From NCBI GenBank assembly GCA_039105265.1, contig JAPFFF010000005.1, positions 7,425,501 to 7,489,500 of the forward strand: a stretch of 64,000 nucleotides of DNA, given 5' to 3'. Under the pieces are notes generated by a model that was not told where the DNA came from, did not search any database, and was given only the letters and a program-made list of their open reading frames with translations. Source of the stretch: Tritrichomonas musculus (taxonomy: Eukaryota; Parabasalia; Tritrichomonadida; Tritrichomonadidae). Within the stretch, counting starts at the first letter, position 1. Each line of letters begins with the position of its first letter. The position numbers were made by a program, and so were the translations under genes. Shown one piece after another: positions 26,728 through 36,925 of this stretch.

Positions 26728-28343
26728 AGGTAAACTGGTTTATTCAATAATTTTTCAAAAATCTGGTTTATTCAATAATTTTTTGATAAAATTTCCCGCT
26801 AAAAACTGTACGTTAAAATATTAAATGCTATGAAACGAGCAAATAAAACGGATTAAATTACTTCATTTTATAATGGAAGGTTATATACCTCGTTACCTGT
26901 TGTTGACATCTGAAATCAGGAGCCAACCAACTCCTGAAGACAAAGCAGCTCATATTAAATTTTTGGATCCAAATTTAAAAATGACTCAAATATGTTCTGA
27001 GCTCAAGGCTGATTACCAACAATCTTTAAGAAGATTTCATGCCTTAAAAGAAAACCGGCGTTGGACTGGCGTTGGAAGGCCTCCTCTATATGATTTTCAA
27101 ATTATTGATGACATAAACGAAGAAATCTCAATGTCTTACAAGAAAGGTGACTGCACTAATTATACAAGACTTAGAGAGATAGTAGATAATGATTATAGAA
27201 ATAGAATTGATGAAATGGAACCAGAAGCTCGTGAAAAATTTCCGAAAAATTATATATATGAACTGTCAAGGCAGATCAACCTTAATCCAAAAAAGCATGT
27301 TCTAGAGGAGAAAGACAGAAACAAATGCTCAGCATCTGAAACTGTCCATGATTTCTTTGAATATACATATACTGAAGAAATGATACAAGACGTCCCTCCT
27401 CAGCTGGTTTTAAATTCAGATGAAACGAGTGTTGAAGTAAGTTTACCAAAAAAAGTATTAGTTCCAGAAAAAAAACAAGAAGGAAAGAGCATTGATAAAT
27501 TTTCGATTTCATCTCACATTTCAGCTATGGTAACAATTAGTGCCACAGGAGATGACTTTCCTCCATATGTTTTGGTTCCATTAAAAAATGTTCCAAAAGA
27601 CCTATTAACATTTGTTGCCTCAGGTAAAATAACAATTGGAGGAAGTCCAAATGGGTGGATGAATGATGATTGTTTTGAAGAATGGGCAAAATGGCTCATT
27701 CAAAAAGTTGCCAATATAAGAGAAACATATAATTTTGATAAGAATAGGAAAGCAATCCTATTTCTAGATGGACATGGATCTCGTAATAATTTCAAAGTTA
27801 TGAAGCTTTTTAAATCTAACCACATTTCTGTGATCATTTTCCCACCTCATATGACACATATCTTTCAACCTTTCGATCGAGTTATTGCGCGACCTTTGAA
27901 AGAATGCTTGAGTAGAATCGCCAAAGAAATAATAGATTATATCATCGAAGAAAACCAAAACAAAGCTTTTATCATTAGATCAACCCAAATACAGGCACTT
28001 ATTGATGCACATCGAGTGGCAACCACACAACATAATTGCATGAAGGCATTTGAATCATGTGGGCTGTTTCCGAGAGATATCACGAAAATTTTGAATAACA
28101 AAAATGTTAAAGAATCTAAACAAAGTTTTATTCAAAACGACTTAAATACTAGCCGTCCAGTTAAGATTTCGGGACTATGCATTACATCAGATGAAATACT
28201 TCCAATGCTCCGTGATAAAAAAAGCAAAGCAAAAAAGTGAATAAAAAAATCTAAGAATTAATTTTTTTTTATTTAATTTTTCTTAAAAAAAATTATTAAA
28301 TAAACCAGATTTTTGAAAAATTATTGAATAAACCAGTTTACCT
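26728..28343 (+). mobile_element. Complete pogo/Tigger-like DNA transposon
   Basis: A 1616-bp element flanked by TA duplications (26726-26727 and 28344-28345). The inverted repeats start AGGTAAACTGGTTTATTCAA and agree over about 60 bp with a single clear mismatch (26728-26789 and 28282-28343). Each TIR contains the unit CTGGTTTATTCAATAATTTT twice with 28-bp spacing, a likely pair of transposase binding sites. The transposase frame inside is intact, so this copy may be autonomous and recent. It split an older coding relic. Confidence 0.92.
26873..28240 (+). CDS. pogo-family (DDE_1) transposase
   Basis: A 455-residue transposase of the Tc1/mariner superfamily, pogo/Tigger/jerky branch. The N-terminal 130 residues hold helix-turn-helix-like DNA-binding segments and a basic GVGRPP linker. 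The catalytic domain shows LNSDETSV (first Asp), ILFLDGHGSR (second Asp) and PPHMTHIFQPFDRVIARPLK (third Asp), the standard DDE_1 blocks. A basic tail DKKSKAKK could act in nuclear entry. The start has the trichomonad-like initiator CTTCATTTTATAATG. It is the only gene in the element and is undamaged. Confidence 0.93.
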   Translation: MEGYIPRYLLLTSEIRSQPTPEDKAAHIKFLDPNLKMTQICSELKADYQQSLRRFHALKENRRWTGVGRPPLYDFQIIDDINEEISMSYKKGDCTNYTRLREIVDNDYRNRIDEMEPEAREKFPKNYIYELSRQINLNPKKHVLEEKDRNKCSASETVHDFFEYTYTEEMIQDVPPQLVLNSDETSVEVSLPKKVLVPEKKQEGKSIDKFSISSHISAMVTISATGDDFPPYVLVPLKNVPKDLLTFVASGKITIGGSPNGWMNDDCFEEWAKWLIQKVANIRETYNFDKNRKAILFLDGHGSRNNFKVMKLFKSNHISVIIFPPHMTHIFQPFDRVIARPLKECLSRIAKEIIDYIIEENQNKAFIIRSTQIQALIDAHRVATTQHNCMKAFESCGLFPRDITKILNNKNVKESKQSFIQNDLNTSRPVKISGLCITSDEILPMLRDKKSKAKK

Positions 28344-28598
28344 TATAATAAGATATGATCCAAATGGCCATGCCAAGATATTCATAATTATACAATAAAA
28401 TTATTTCAAAGAGTTTAAAATCTTTAGATTTTTTGACAAATTTTAAAATCAAAATATTAAAATATATATTTCTGATTATATATAAAGAAAATAATATGTT
28501 AAAATAAATATATATAAAATATGTTAAAAAAAATATATTATACCCAAATGCTAGAAAAAAAAAATTAGCTAAATATATGATTGAAAATTTATCAGAAA

Positions 28599-29578
28599 TA
28601 GGGATGGGAAACGGGCACCGGACGGGCAATGGGCCTGAAATAAACGTACTGCCCGGGCATGCCCGGGCAAATTTACGGGCAAAATGGGCTGCCCGGGCAA
28701 AACGGTTATTTACGTTTTTTCGGGCAAAGCAGTGCCCGTTTCCACTTTTTTGGGCAATTGCCCGGGGCTGCCCATTTTCATAAAAAAGAATTTGGTTCGA
28801 TTATTTTCCGAACTTTTTTTTTTTTCGAAAACACCATTGACCAAATAAAGTTTATGAATGTTTTTTGTTTTTTTAAAAAAAAAAACATGAATATATTATA
28901 TTTTATATTTTAAATATAATTAAATTAAAAAAATCACATTTACTTATCTGATCACAAAAATGTCATTAGATATTATGTCATTAACATACACAAAAAAGTA
29001 ATTTTAACACGACAGCATAATAATATATATATCATTCTAACTATAGGTTCATAAATAAAACTTTTTGGAACAAAATAAATTTTGAGATATTGAAAAAAAA
29101 AACTACACAGTTAATGAAATAGTTGTGGGAATAAAAAAGTGTGCACTTTAAGAATAACAAAAATTCAAAATTTTTTATATATGCCAAAAAAAGAGTATAA
29201 AAAAGTGATAATATTTTCATTTAAACAAGTTTTTTAAAAAAACATTTTCTTATTGTTTATAAAAAATGAAATATAAATTGCATTCATAATGATACGAATA
29301 AATATTTTCAACATAGAGTATAGGTAGAGAAATTGAAAATGAAAGAAACTAAAAAAAAAAAAAAGATTCGACGAAAATCGAACAAGCAGCTTTTACTTTT
29401 TCATAAAATTTACGGGCAGGAAAGAAAATGATGAACGGGCAATCAATTTAACAATCAAATGGGCAAGAACGAGCAAAAACGGGCAATGTAAAAAAGACGT
29501 TTGTGCCCATTCTTGCCCGGTGATATGACCAATCTGACATTGCCTGGGCACGTTTCGGGCGCCCGTTTCCCATCCCTA
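28599..29578. mobile_element. Non-autonomous hAT element with 8-bp target duplication
   Basis: A 980-bp element bounded by TAGGGATGGGAAACGGGC and its inverted copy GCCCGTTTCCCATCCCTA, flanked on both sides by ATCAGAAA (28591-28598 and 29579-29586). An 8-bp duplication and a TAGGG-type terminus are hAT hallmarks. Both subterminal regions are packed with GGGCA/TGCCC words (about 28610-28770 and 29410-29565), unusually GC-rich here and probably transposase-binding sites. The centre is plain AT-rich sequence without a transposase. Confidence 0.9.
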
Positions 29579-29586
29579 ATCAGAAA

Positions 29587-30968
29587 TGTTTTTAATCAGC
29601 ATTGAAAAAAATTCAATTAAAAAGTGAGCGTTGAACATGTCTATGATCATTCGACAATTAATTTTTCTATAATACTATTTTTAAAATCAATGGAAAATAT
29701 ATTTTATGGTTTAAAATGAAACTATGATGAAGAGCAGCATTCACCATATTAGTTACAAAACGACTTAACATGTGCTTTTGCAGGCACAAAAGCTTTTCTA
29801 CTTCTGCTTCAAATGTTCCATTGAGGCTAATTCCTTACAAATTTATGCATGGTAATGATTAGAAGAAAAAAGCATCATTCTTCTCCAAAAAATGCTCGCC
29901 GTTTCATTTGTTGATATTTTAAAATATCCAATTAAGTTTTTATTCAAACAACCATTTGCGTAGTTCAATATATTGATTAATTCGGAATCTGGAATAACCA
30001 AAATATGTATTGATGTTTTGTGATTTATTCTGTTTGTGGAATGAGATTATTTTAATTCATCATAAGTTCTGAACCATTTGCTACAAATCCGTCGTATCTT
30101 AATTAAATGCTTCTTTTAATGAAGTCCTCATCAATTTTTGAGATTATTTAACTGCTTCTTTTAATGAAGTTGATTTATCAATAATTGATCCAATTATTAT
30201 AATTCTTCTATAACAAAAGTAATAATTTCAATCAAATCAATGATACATTGATTATACAAACTTTTTTGATGTCGTTCATTGAAATTTACATCATTGTACA
30301 TAAATTTAAAGTCAAAATACAATTTATTTTAACAATTATTAATTATGCTATATTAATCTATTTAAAACAATTTTTCAGTTAGTATAAAGTTGAGCATTGG
30401 GGTCATCTATATGATCATAAATCTAAATGCTAGTGGCTTTTAAATCGTTTATTTATTCAAGTATTTCTTCATTAATACACAAAACTAAATTTTTATATAA
30501 GACTAGCCTGCATTTTCCAAAAATCTTCTGAAGTTTCTCCATCTACAAAAGTTCAGCATTTACATCGAAATAGTCTCCATCTACAAAATTTGCTGATATA
30601 ATTTGTTTTAATTAATCAATATCAAAAAGTTTTTATATGTCAATCATTTATTAAGGTACACTTGAATCAAAAACGATAAGACACATTTGGTCAAGATTGA
30701 ATTAAATTTCACCTTTGGGTGTCTTATCGTTTTTGATTTTAGTTTACTTTTTAATTTAAAAAATTTTTATATCAAGTTTTTCAATCATAATTTGAAATTT
30801 CAATATTCAATATTCAAACGTTCAAAAAAGAATGAAAAATAATTGAATATTGATATCATTGAAATTTCAATTATTCTATATTTTCAATAAACTTAAAAAG
30901 TGGAAATAAATAGCTATCATTACAAATGACTTTAATTATATACAATTTTTAAAATCATTTTAATTTTA
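29587..30968. other. Spacer with decayed sequence
   Basis: AT-rich with no intact gene. TGAGCGTTGAACATG near 29623 also occurs near 26616, so pieces of one old repeat family flank the pogo and hAT insertions. A repeated word TGCTTCTTTTAATGAAGT appears near 30108 and 30152. A small inverted repeat at 30665 is listed separately. Confidence 0.4.
30665..30738. repeat. 20-bp perfect inverted repeat
   Basis: AATCAAAAACGATAAGACAC (30665-30684) and its exact complement GTGTCTTATCGTTTTTGATT (30719-30738) are separated by 34 bp. The flanks AAGGTACACTTG and AGTTTACTT also partly complement each other. It could be a very short MITE or a structured transcript end. Confidence 0.7.
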
Positions 30969-31808
30969 ATGCAATATCCTTCATCATATGTTGACAAACC
31001 AGACAGAAATCAAAAGCATCCGCATTATGAGCATAGGACAACAAAACTAATGATGAAAAATAACGAATTTTCAGAAAAGAAATTCCAAAGAGTTAGAAGA
31101 GTTTCAAACAAAAAAAAGATTATTCAATCGTTTAAAAGAATTGGAAAATGCCTTAATGATGCTACTTGTGAAGAAATCCCAATATTAGGCCTTGATCGAG
31201 TTTGCTTAATTTTGATCAATAACTATGAGCACGACAAACACGATCCTAAAATTGGACCAATGAATGATGGATATCTAATTGGTCTTTATCATCATAGACT
31301 TGGCTACAAAATATTTTATCTTTATAACTGCTCTTCAGAAAAATATCCAGAATTTCTTCAATTTTTCTTGACAAATACAAGGAGACAGCTAACAGTTTTT
31401 TATTCAGGACGCGATTCAATTTCAAGCGGAAGTCATGGAATTGAATTTAAAAACGAAATTGTTTCTAGCAATCAATTTAGTAAAATAATCTCAGAAAGAA
31501 GTAATGCAAAATGCAAAGTTATTCTTATTTCAGATTGCACCGCAGGTGGCTCTGTTTTTGATATCCAATCAGTTAATAAAGGCAAAATGATCTCATTTTC
31601 AGTTAATAAAGCAACAGATCCAGATTCAAAAGAAGGACGCCGCTCCCATGGTATCTTCACTTATTATTTTTACAAGATACTTTACGAACAGCCAAATATC
31701 ACACCTCAACGTCTTTTTGAACGAATGAATGCATCACTCAAACGTTTTAATGAAACATTTTCATACTATACTACTGACAAAGAATTAGAAAACCAACCAA
31801 TTTTTTAA
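30969..31808 (+). CDS. Caspase-fold (C14-like) protein with altered catalytic His site
   Basis: A 279-residue protein. Residues about 75-110 (RVCLILINNYEHDKHDPKIGPMNDGYLI..LYHHRLGYKIFYLYN) correspond to the first strand and helix of a caspase/metacaspase p20 unit; LTVFYSGRD (145-149) aligns with the usual YSGHG but has Arg148 in place of His; VILISDCTAGGS holds the Cys at residue 190. A nearby His156 (GSHGIEF) might substitute. The C-terminal RRSHGIFTYYFYKIL is typical of clan CD proteins. The basic N-terminus has no signal peptide. Upstream TCATTTTAATTTTAATG fits a trichomonad initiator. Either a pseudo-protease or a family with shifted dyad; activity is unproven. Confidence 0.65.
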   Translation: MQYPSSYVDKPDRNQKHPHYEHRTTKLMMKNNEFSEKKFQRVRRVSNKKKIIQSFKRIGKCLNDATCEEIPILGLDRVCLILINNYEHDKHDPKIGPMNDGYLIGLYHHRLGYKIFYLYNCSSEKYPEFLQFFLTNTRRQLTVFYSGRDSISSGSHGIEFKNEIVSSNQFSKIISERSNAKCKVILISDCTAGGSVFDIQSVNKGKMISFSVNKATDPDSKEGRRSHGIFTYYFYKILYEQPNITPQRLFERMNASLKRFNETFSYYTTDKELENQPIF

Positions 31809-32324
31809 GATAAATTTTATTCATCTCACTACGATCAAATTTATGACTACAAAAGAACAAAGCATAGATTACAAAAATTAATTGGGTTTAAATTACCATG
31901 AATAAGTTACAAATAAAAATTAATATTTATTTTTATTACTTTTTTGATTTATAATTCTATATTTAACATACATTAAAATTAAACTTGCGAACAACATGAA
32001 GCTTTTACTGGTTCAATGATAAATAAATGAATTTGGAAAGCGAAATGAGATGATATGATAACAAATTTTAAAGTATTCAAAATTTTGAAAGATTGAATGC
32101 ACTTGAAAACAACCAAAACTATCAAATTTTGTTTTTTCTCCATAGAAATTCCGAAAATTATTTTTTATACTTTTTGTAATTTTTCCTCCAAATTATTAAT
32201 GAATGTGCAATAAAAATAAGTTATTCATCTTTTATTGATATTAGGATGTTTAACTCAAAAGTGATTTTATTCAATTTCGATAAGGAGAAAAAACAAGTGA
32301 TATCATTTACTTCATTTTTTTAAA
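31809..32324. other. Intergenic spacer
   Basis: AT-rich, no gene or repeat of note. The downstream gene starts after ACTTCATTTTTTTAAAATG, an initiator-like stretch. Confidence 0.5.
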
Positions 32325-32597
32325 ATGTCCGAAACACCAAACCCTGAATTAGAAGCTCAAGCCGAAGAACAAAAGAAGGGCAAGAAGGAAAAGAAGGAGA
32401 AGAAAGAAAAGAAGGATAAGAAAGAAAAGAAGGAGAAGAAGCCAAAGAAGGATAAGAAGGATAAGAAAGGTGGCAAGTCTTCATCATCCTCTGATTCATC
32501 TTCTGATTCAGACTCAGGCGCTGAAGCTCAAGAACCAAATGCAGATCCTGCAGCTGTTCCAGCAGTACAACCAGATGCTGTTCCAGTTCCTGAATAA
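32325..32597 (+). CDS. Lysine-rich, serine/acid-tailed small protein
   Basis: A 90-residue low-complexity protein: an acidic N-terminus, residues about 18-52 almost entirely KKE/KKDK repeats, then a Ser/Asp stretch (SSSSSDSSSDSDSG, a strong casein-kinase-2-like target) and a Pro/Ala/Val tail. No folded domain is expected. Clean ATG, initiator-like TCATTTTTTT upstream and a TAAATC polyadenylation-like end (stop overlapping TAAA) support a real gene. Possible roles include nucleolar or chromatin binding; not assignable. Confidence 0.65.
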   Translation: MSETPNPELEAQAEEQKKGKKEKKEKKEKKDKKEKKEKKPKKDKKDKKGGKSSSSSDSSSDSDSGAEAQEPNADPAAVPAVQPDAVPVPE

Positions 32598-32797
32598 ATC
32601 AATCTCCTTTCCTAATATTTATTTTATTTTTTTTTTTTACTGACAAAATATTAAATTAATTGCATTATGAAATAGGATTACTTGACAATAACTCAAAATT
32701 TAATCATTACTCTTAAAATAACCAGGGAAATGTTCAATATTTAATGTTTATTTAATAATAAGTAAATTTTAAATTCATAAATTTCAAACAATTACTT

Positions 32798-34000
32798 TTA
32801 CCCAGGCCTCCATGGTGCATCTAAAGCTTCAGTTACCTGATATTCGTCATCAATTGGTATATTTGGGCAATTAGGAGGCCTTCCATACATACAGGCTAGA
32901 GAGATAAATCCACCAGCAATAATGTATACGCATCCACCTTTAATTGTGGTTTCAACAGGATAATGGTAACAATCTTGACTTAAATCACCAGTAAAGAGTT
33001 GCCCTCGGTCATTTTTACCACAAGCAATAACTTTTCCTTCTTCATTAAGAAACAGTGAATGATTAACTCCAGCAGCAGCAGCTTTTATTTTATGCTGCTT
33101 AATTGTATCCAGGATTGTGAATTTTTGAACTAAATTAGGAGCTTTGTTACCAAGACCAAGTTGACCAAATTCATTAGAACCAATTCCATAAACACGCCCT
33201 GTGTTAGTAACAGCAAAGCAGTGCTGGCAAGTTCCTGATATTTGAACAAACTTTTTCCCACGAAGTTCAACGACTTCAACAAATTTACTCCAGCTATTAG
33301 TTTCATCAAGAAAAGTACCAAAAATTCGACCACTTGTCGAAAGGAAAATAATGAATTGGTTGCAGCAAGCTATACAAGCACATCTTTCACCATCAGGAAG
33401 ATCAGCTGTGAGAGGTACACCATCTGGATCATCAAATATGTCTGGAGTGATAATAATGACTCCTCCATCTGAATCGATGGCTGCACAAATATTATCACCA
33501 CCATATAGGGCGACTGGTTCATGACCATCAAGATCTGGGAACAATGGCTGTGACTGGTTTTTCTCGTAATAAGTATAAGCAAGGTATTTTGGTCGTACTT
33601 CATTTGGTTTGTTTGAATTTGCAGGACGCTGTATTAAAAATAATGTGTAGTTTGTTCCACAAACAGTTGAAACGATGTTATAAGCTTGCTCTTTTTGGTC
33701 CTTCACAGTTATTTCTGTTGCCATTTTGAGCTGGTTTTTGGGTATTGAGCCTGGGAGACGTGATCCGTAGTTATCACCTGTTGCATGAGCAATTCCATAA
33801 TTTGTAACCCAAATTGCATGATTACTATAAATAGTAAGAGATAATAAAGTTGATAAATCGTATGGAAGGTCTATTGGTGGACAAATTACTTGGCAACGTC
33901 CATCTTTACTTTTGTTATTTGAATCCACTGGTATTTGGCGTCTGTTATTAGCACCACAAACTTTAATTGTTTGCTTTTGATTTGGAGCAATTTTAATCAT
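32798..34000 (-). CDS. RCC1-repeat (beta-propeller) protein
   Basis: A 400-residue protein containing degenerate RCC1 repeats; the clearest are residues about 225-335 (CFAVTNTGRVYGIGSNEFGQLGLGN and HSLFLNEEGKVIACGKNDRGQLFTGD), with weaker ones at the N-terminus (VCGANNRRQIPVD; IAHATGDNYGSRLPG). RCC1 repeats form seven-bladed propellers acting as guanine-nucleotide exchange or scaffold domains. It is a little short for classic RCC1 and lacks a clear nuclear signal, so I do not call it the Ran exchange factor. No extra domain is seen. Confidence 0.8.
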   Translation of the reverse strand: MIKIAPNQKQTIKVCGANNRRQIPVDSNNKSKDGRCQVICPPIDLPYDLSTLLSLTIYSNHAIWVTNYGIAHATGDNYGSRLPGSIPKNQLKMATEITVKDQKEQAYNIVSTVCGTNYTLFLIQRPANSNKPNEVRPKYLAYTYYEKNQSQPLFPDLDGHEPVALYGGDNICAAIDSDGGVIIITPDIFDDPDGVPLTADLPDGERCACIACCNQFIIFLSTSGRIFGTFLDETNSWSKFVEVVELRGKKFVQISGTCQHCFAVTNTGRVYGIGSNEFGQLGLGNKAPNLVQKFTILDTIKQHKIKAAAAGVNHSLFLNEEGKVIACGKNDRGQLFTGDLSQDCYHYPVETTIKGGCVYIIAGGFISLACMYGRPPNCPNIPIDDEYQVTEALDAPWRPG

Positions 34001-35106
34001 ATTTTAAAAAAAATTGATGTGAAATTGACAATCAAAAATTCAATAAACCTATCGGTATATAATTTATCAAATATTTCTATATAAACGACCATTTTATCAC
34101 ATAAAAGAGTAAACGATAATTTCTAAATAATAAAAAAAATTGAATTAAATAAAAAAATACATCTACTTATTTCATGCTTTATCAAAATGGGAATTGAATA
34201 AGTAAACCAAATATATAGTAATTTGTATTTTATATTTTTTATATAATTTTCAAAGCAATTCAATTTGATTTCTCTGAAAGTTTTCTATTATGATTTATAT
34301 AACGTATAATAATAATTTTTTATATATCTTTTTAAAAATAAAGATTATTTAGCAAATAACTATTTATATTTTTATATGATCATTATAATTCATATATTAT
34401 CTATTAAAAATAGATTAATTTAAAAAATTACATATATTTTTAATAAATTAAGATAATATACTAGTCATTATATAATTTATTTTTGATAAAACATTAATTT
34501 TAATTGTATAATATTAATATAAATATTAAATCCATATAAACATTTTACTATCTTACATTATCCTTAAAAAAACATATTATAATCAACTTTAATAGTTAAA
34601 TCTGATGCTTTTTAGTTATTATTAAAACAAATCTTCATAATTAACAGATTTTATGCTAATATATGGAAGAAAAATTATGTAACTAAAAAACAATCAATAT
34701 AAAATGCTTAAAAAAAATCATATAATAAACAAAACTCATAATAAAATAGTCTTAAATATAATTACTATCATGAAAAAGATAATATGCAATATTGAAAATA
34801 TAAGACATTTTAAAAGTAATTTAAATTTATGTATTTATATTCATAAGTTACTTTTTATTTGCTATAGATTTGGATAAATTTGCTTACATATATACAAAAT
34901 GTAATATAAGGGTATGAAAACTAATTTGAATTATTTCAAAAAGATATTTACACACTACACAAAGAATAAATTTGTGAAGCATACTGAGTATATTACAAAT
35001 TTTATTTTAACATAAATAATATTTGAGAAATTGGTATTATTTAATATTTTATTAATAAAACAATAATATGCTATTTTGCTTGTTGAATCTGAAATAAATA
35101 ATTTTT
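34001..35106. other. AT-rich intergenic spacer
   Basis: About 1.1 kb of very AT-rich DNA between two minus-strand genes. I see no coding frame, no notable inverted repeat and no structured RNA. Confidence 0.6.
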
Positions 35107-36426
35107 TTAGTTGTTTTGATAATAATGTACTGCTTCAAGAACAGATGCATAAGTTGAAACACATGATAATCCTATACCAATTATTGCAAGGATAATACAG
35201 CCAACACATATAGGGTGTTTCATTGGCTTTCTTGTTGTCTTCAGATACAGGATAGCAGGGAATACAAATGCAACTATAAAGCCACCACTTGCAGAACCAA
35301 TAGCAATAGCAGCTTTTGCTTTAGGAAGAAGCATAGCAACAATAAGAGGAATTCCACAGGTAACAATAAGTATAACTGCTCTCCTCCAACCATAAAGGAA
35401 TTCAGGGTTATTAATCTTGAAGAAGAACTCACCCCATGTTGCTTCAACACTTCTTGCAACAACTGGGAAAGAAGAGTTAACAATAATAAAGAATGCAATC
35501 CTGACAAAGAGAAATGCAATATCATTTGAATCGAAGTTGAGCAATATATTTTGATTTGTGTCTTCACCAAAGATACAATAACCTATTACAGAAGGAATGA
35601 ACACAAAAATAAAAGCAAGAATCATTGTTATAGCTGATACTTTCCTTCTTGATTGATAGTGTTCTTCATAATTGTATACAATTGGAAGTGCAACTGATGG
35701 AAGATTGAAAGATTCACTAAAAACAGAAATAGCTGAGAAAAAGTAAAAGTCCCATCGAGCAATTGAATATGTAGTTTTGGTTATTCGATGTTGACCGAAA
35801 TAACGATGAATTTCATAAAACATAACTGCAATGTATAGGAACATACAAATAAACGTAATAAATGAGAAAAATGATATGATTTTGATTCCTTTGGGTATTG
35901 TAATTGGTATTGGGAGAAGGAATGAATAAATAAAAATCATGAGAGCATGCCATCCGAGAGGTTTTAAATCAATGTTAGCCTTTTCAAACCATGATGTTAT
36001 AATATCACCTCCTATAATCAAATATGCAATCATATTAGGGAGTAAAAAGAGTAATGAAAAAATCGAATAAATAACTTGGCCAGCTTTGCCAAGAATTTGA
36101 AAAACGAGCGAATCATAACCATCAGCTTTAAATTTGATTTGAAGCTTAAATATAATACATGTTGTTAAGTGCGATAGGAATGCAATGAGTATTAGTAAAA
36201 TTAAAGAAGGAACAATACCTTGGCTATGAAATGAGTTAGGGACCGCAATAATACCTGAACCAAGTAGAGTGTTAATCAAGTTGACAACAGTTATAAAAGT
36301 CCCAACTTGAGGTGGAAGAGGCTGGACTTCTGGAATTTCAATATCTGGAACTTTTGAATCTTGTGACTCATCAACAAGATCAGTTTCAAGACTCACCATT
36401 GAAAGATGATGAGGATCACTCGACAT
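35107..36426 (-). CDS. Amino acid transporter (AAAP/SLC38-like)
   Basis: A 439-residue membrane protein with about 11 hydrophobic spans. After a cytosolic acidic tail (residues 1-40), the first span VVNLINTLLGSGIIAVPNSF carries the GxGIxxxP-type motif of the amino acid/auxin permease family, where the unwound helix binds substrate. Later blocks such as YNYEEHYQSRRKVSAITM follow the family pattern. The frame extends to 36480 without another ATG; I take the ATG at 36426 (MSSDPHHLS). The substrate is likely neutral amino acids, but plasma-membrane versus lysosomal location cannot be read from sequence. Confidence 0.87.
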   Translation of the reverse strand: MSSDPHHLSMVSLETDLVDESQDSKVPDIEIPEVQPLPPQVGTFITVVNLINTLLGSGIIAVPNSFHSQGIVPSLILLILIAFLSHLTTCIIFKLQIKFKADGYDSLVFQILGKAGQVIYSIFSLLFLLPNMIAYLIIGGDIITSWFEKANIDLKPLGWHALMIFIYSFLLPIPITIPKGIKIISFFSFITFICMFLYIAVMFYEIHRYFGQHRITKTTYSIARWDFYFFSAISVFSESFNLPSVALPIVYNYEEHYQSRRKVSAITMILAFIFVFIPSVIGYCIFGEDTNQNILLNFDSNDIAFLFVRIAFFIIVNSSFPVVARSVEATWGEFFFKINNPEFLYGWRRAVILIVTCGIPLIVAMLLPKAKAAIAIGSASGGFIVAFVFPAILYLKTTRKPMKHPICVGCIILAIIGIGLSCVSTYASVLEAVHYYQNN

Positions 36427-36925
36427 TTTTTGGAGAAATTCGAATTTTTGTAGTTTAGATGATCGGAGGTGAAGTGTCAAAAAATTGTATTAAACAAAAA
36501 TATCAAGAATTATCATGAAACAAATTGTTAGTTGAATATATAAATAGAAAATCTATACTATTATTTTGAGAAAAGAGTTACCGACATGTTAATTGAAAAA
36601 AAATCTATCGATCAAATATTTGCAAAATGTATCTTTTAATATTAATATCATTTGAAGAATCAAATTATTGTTTTATATACTTATTAAGCATTATAAATGT
36701 AAATTATAAGATTACACAATTTCAAATAATATAAATATTTTCATTCATACATTGTTGTTTTTTTTTTTGCAATTTGCATAATATTGTCTAAAAAATCAAT
36801 TTAAAAAAGAAACATAATAATAACAGTCTAAAAATAAAACACATTAAGACCAATAATTTATTAACAATTATCTTATCATCATGAATATGAATTGTAAATC
36901 ATACTAATTTCTTTTTTTAAACATT
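36427..36925. other. Intergenic spacer
   Basis: AT-rich with a short T run near 36760. No gene or repeat seen. Confidence 0.5.

Noticed and set aside
28577..28913. Open frames rich in Cys, Pro and Phe
   Set aside because: They arise from the GGGCA arrays inside the non-autonomous hAT element.
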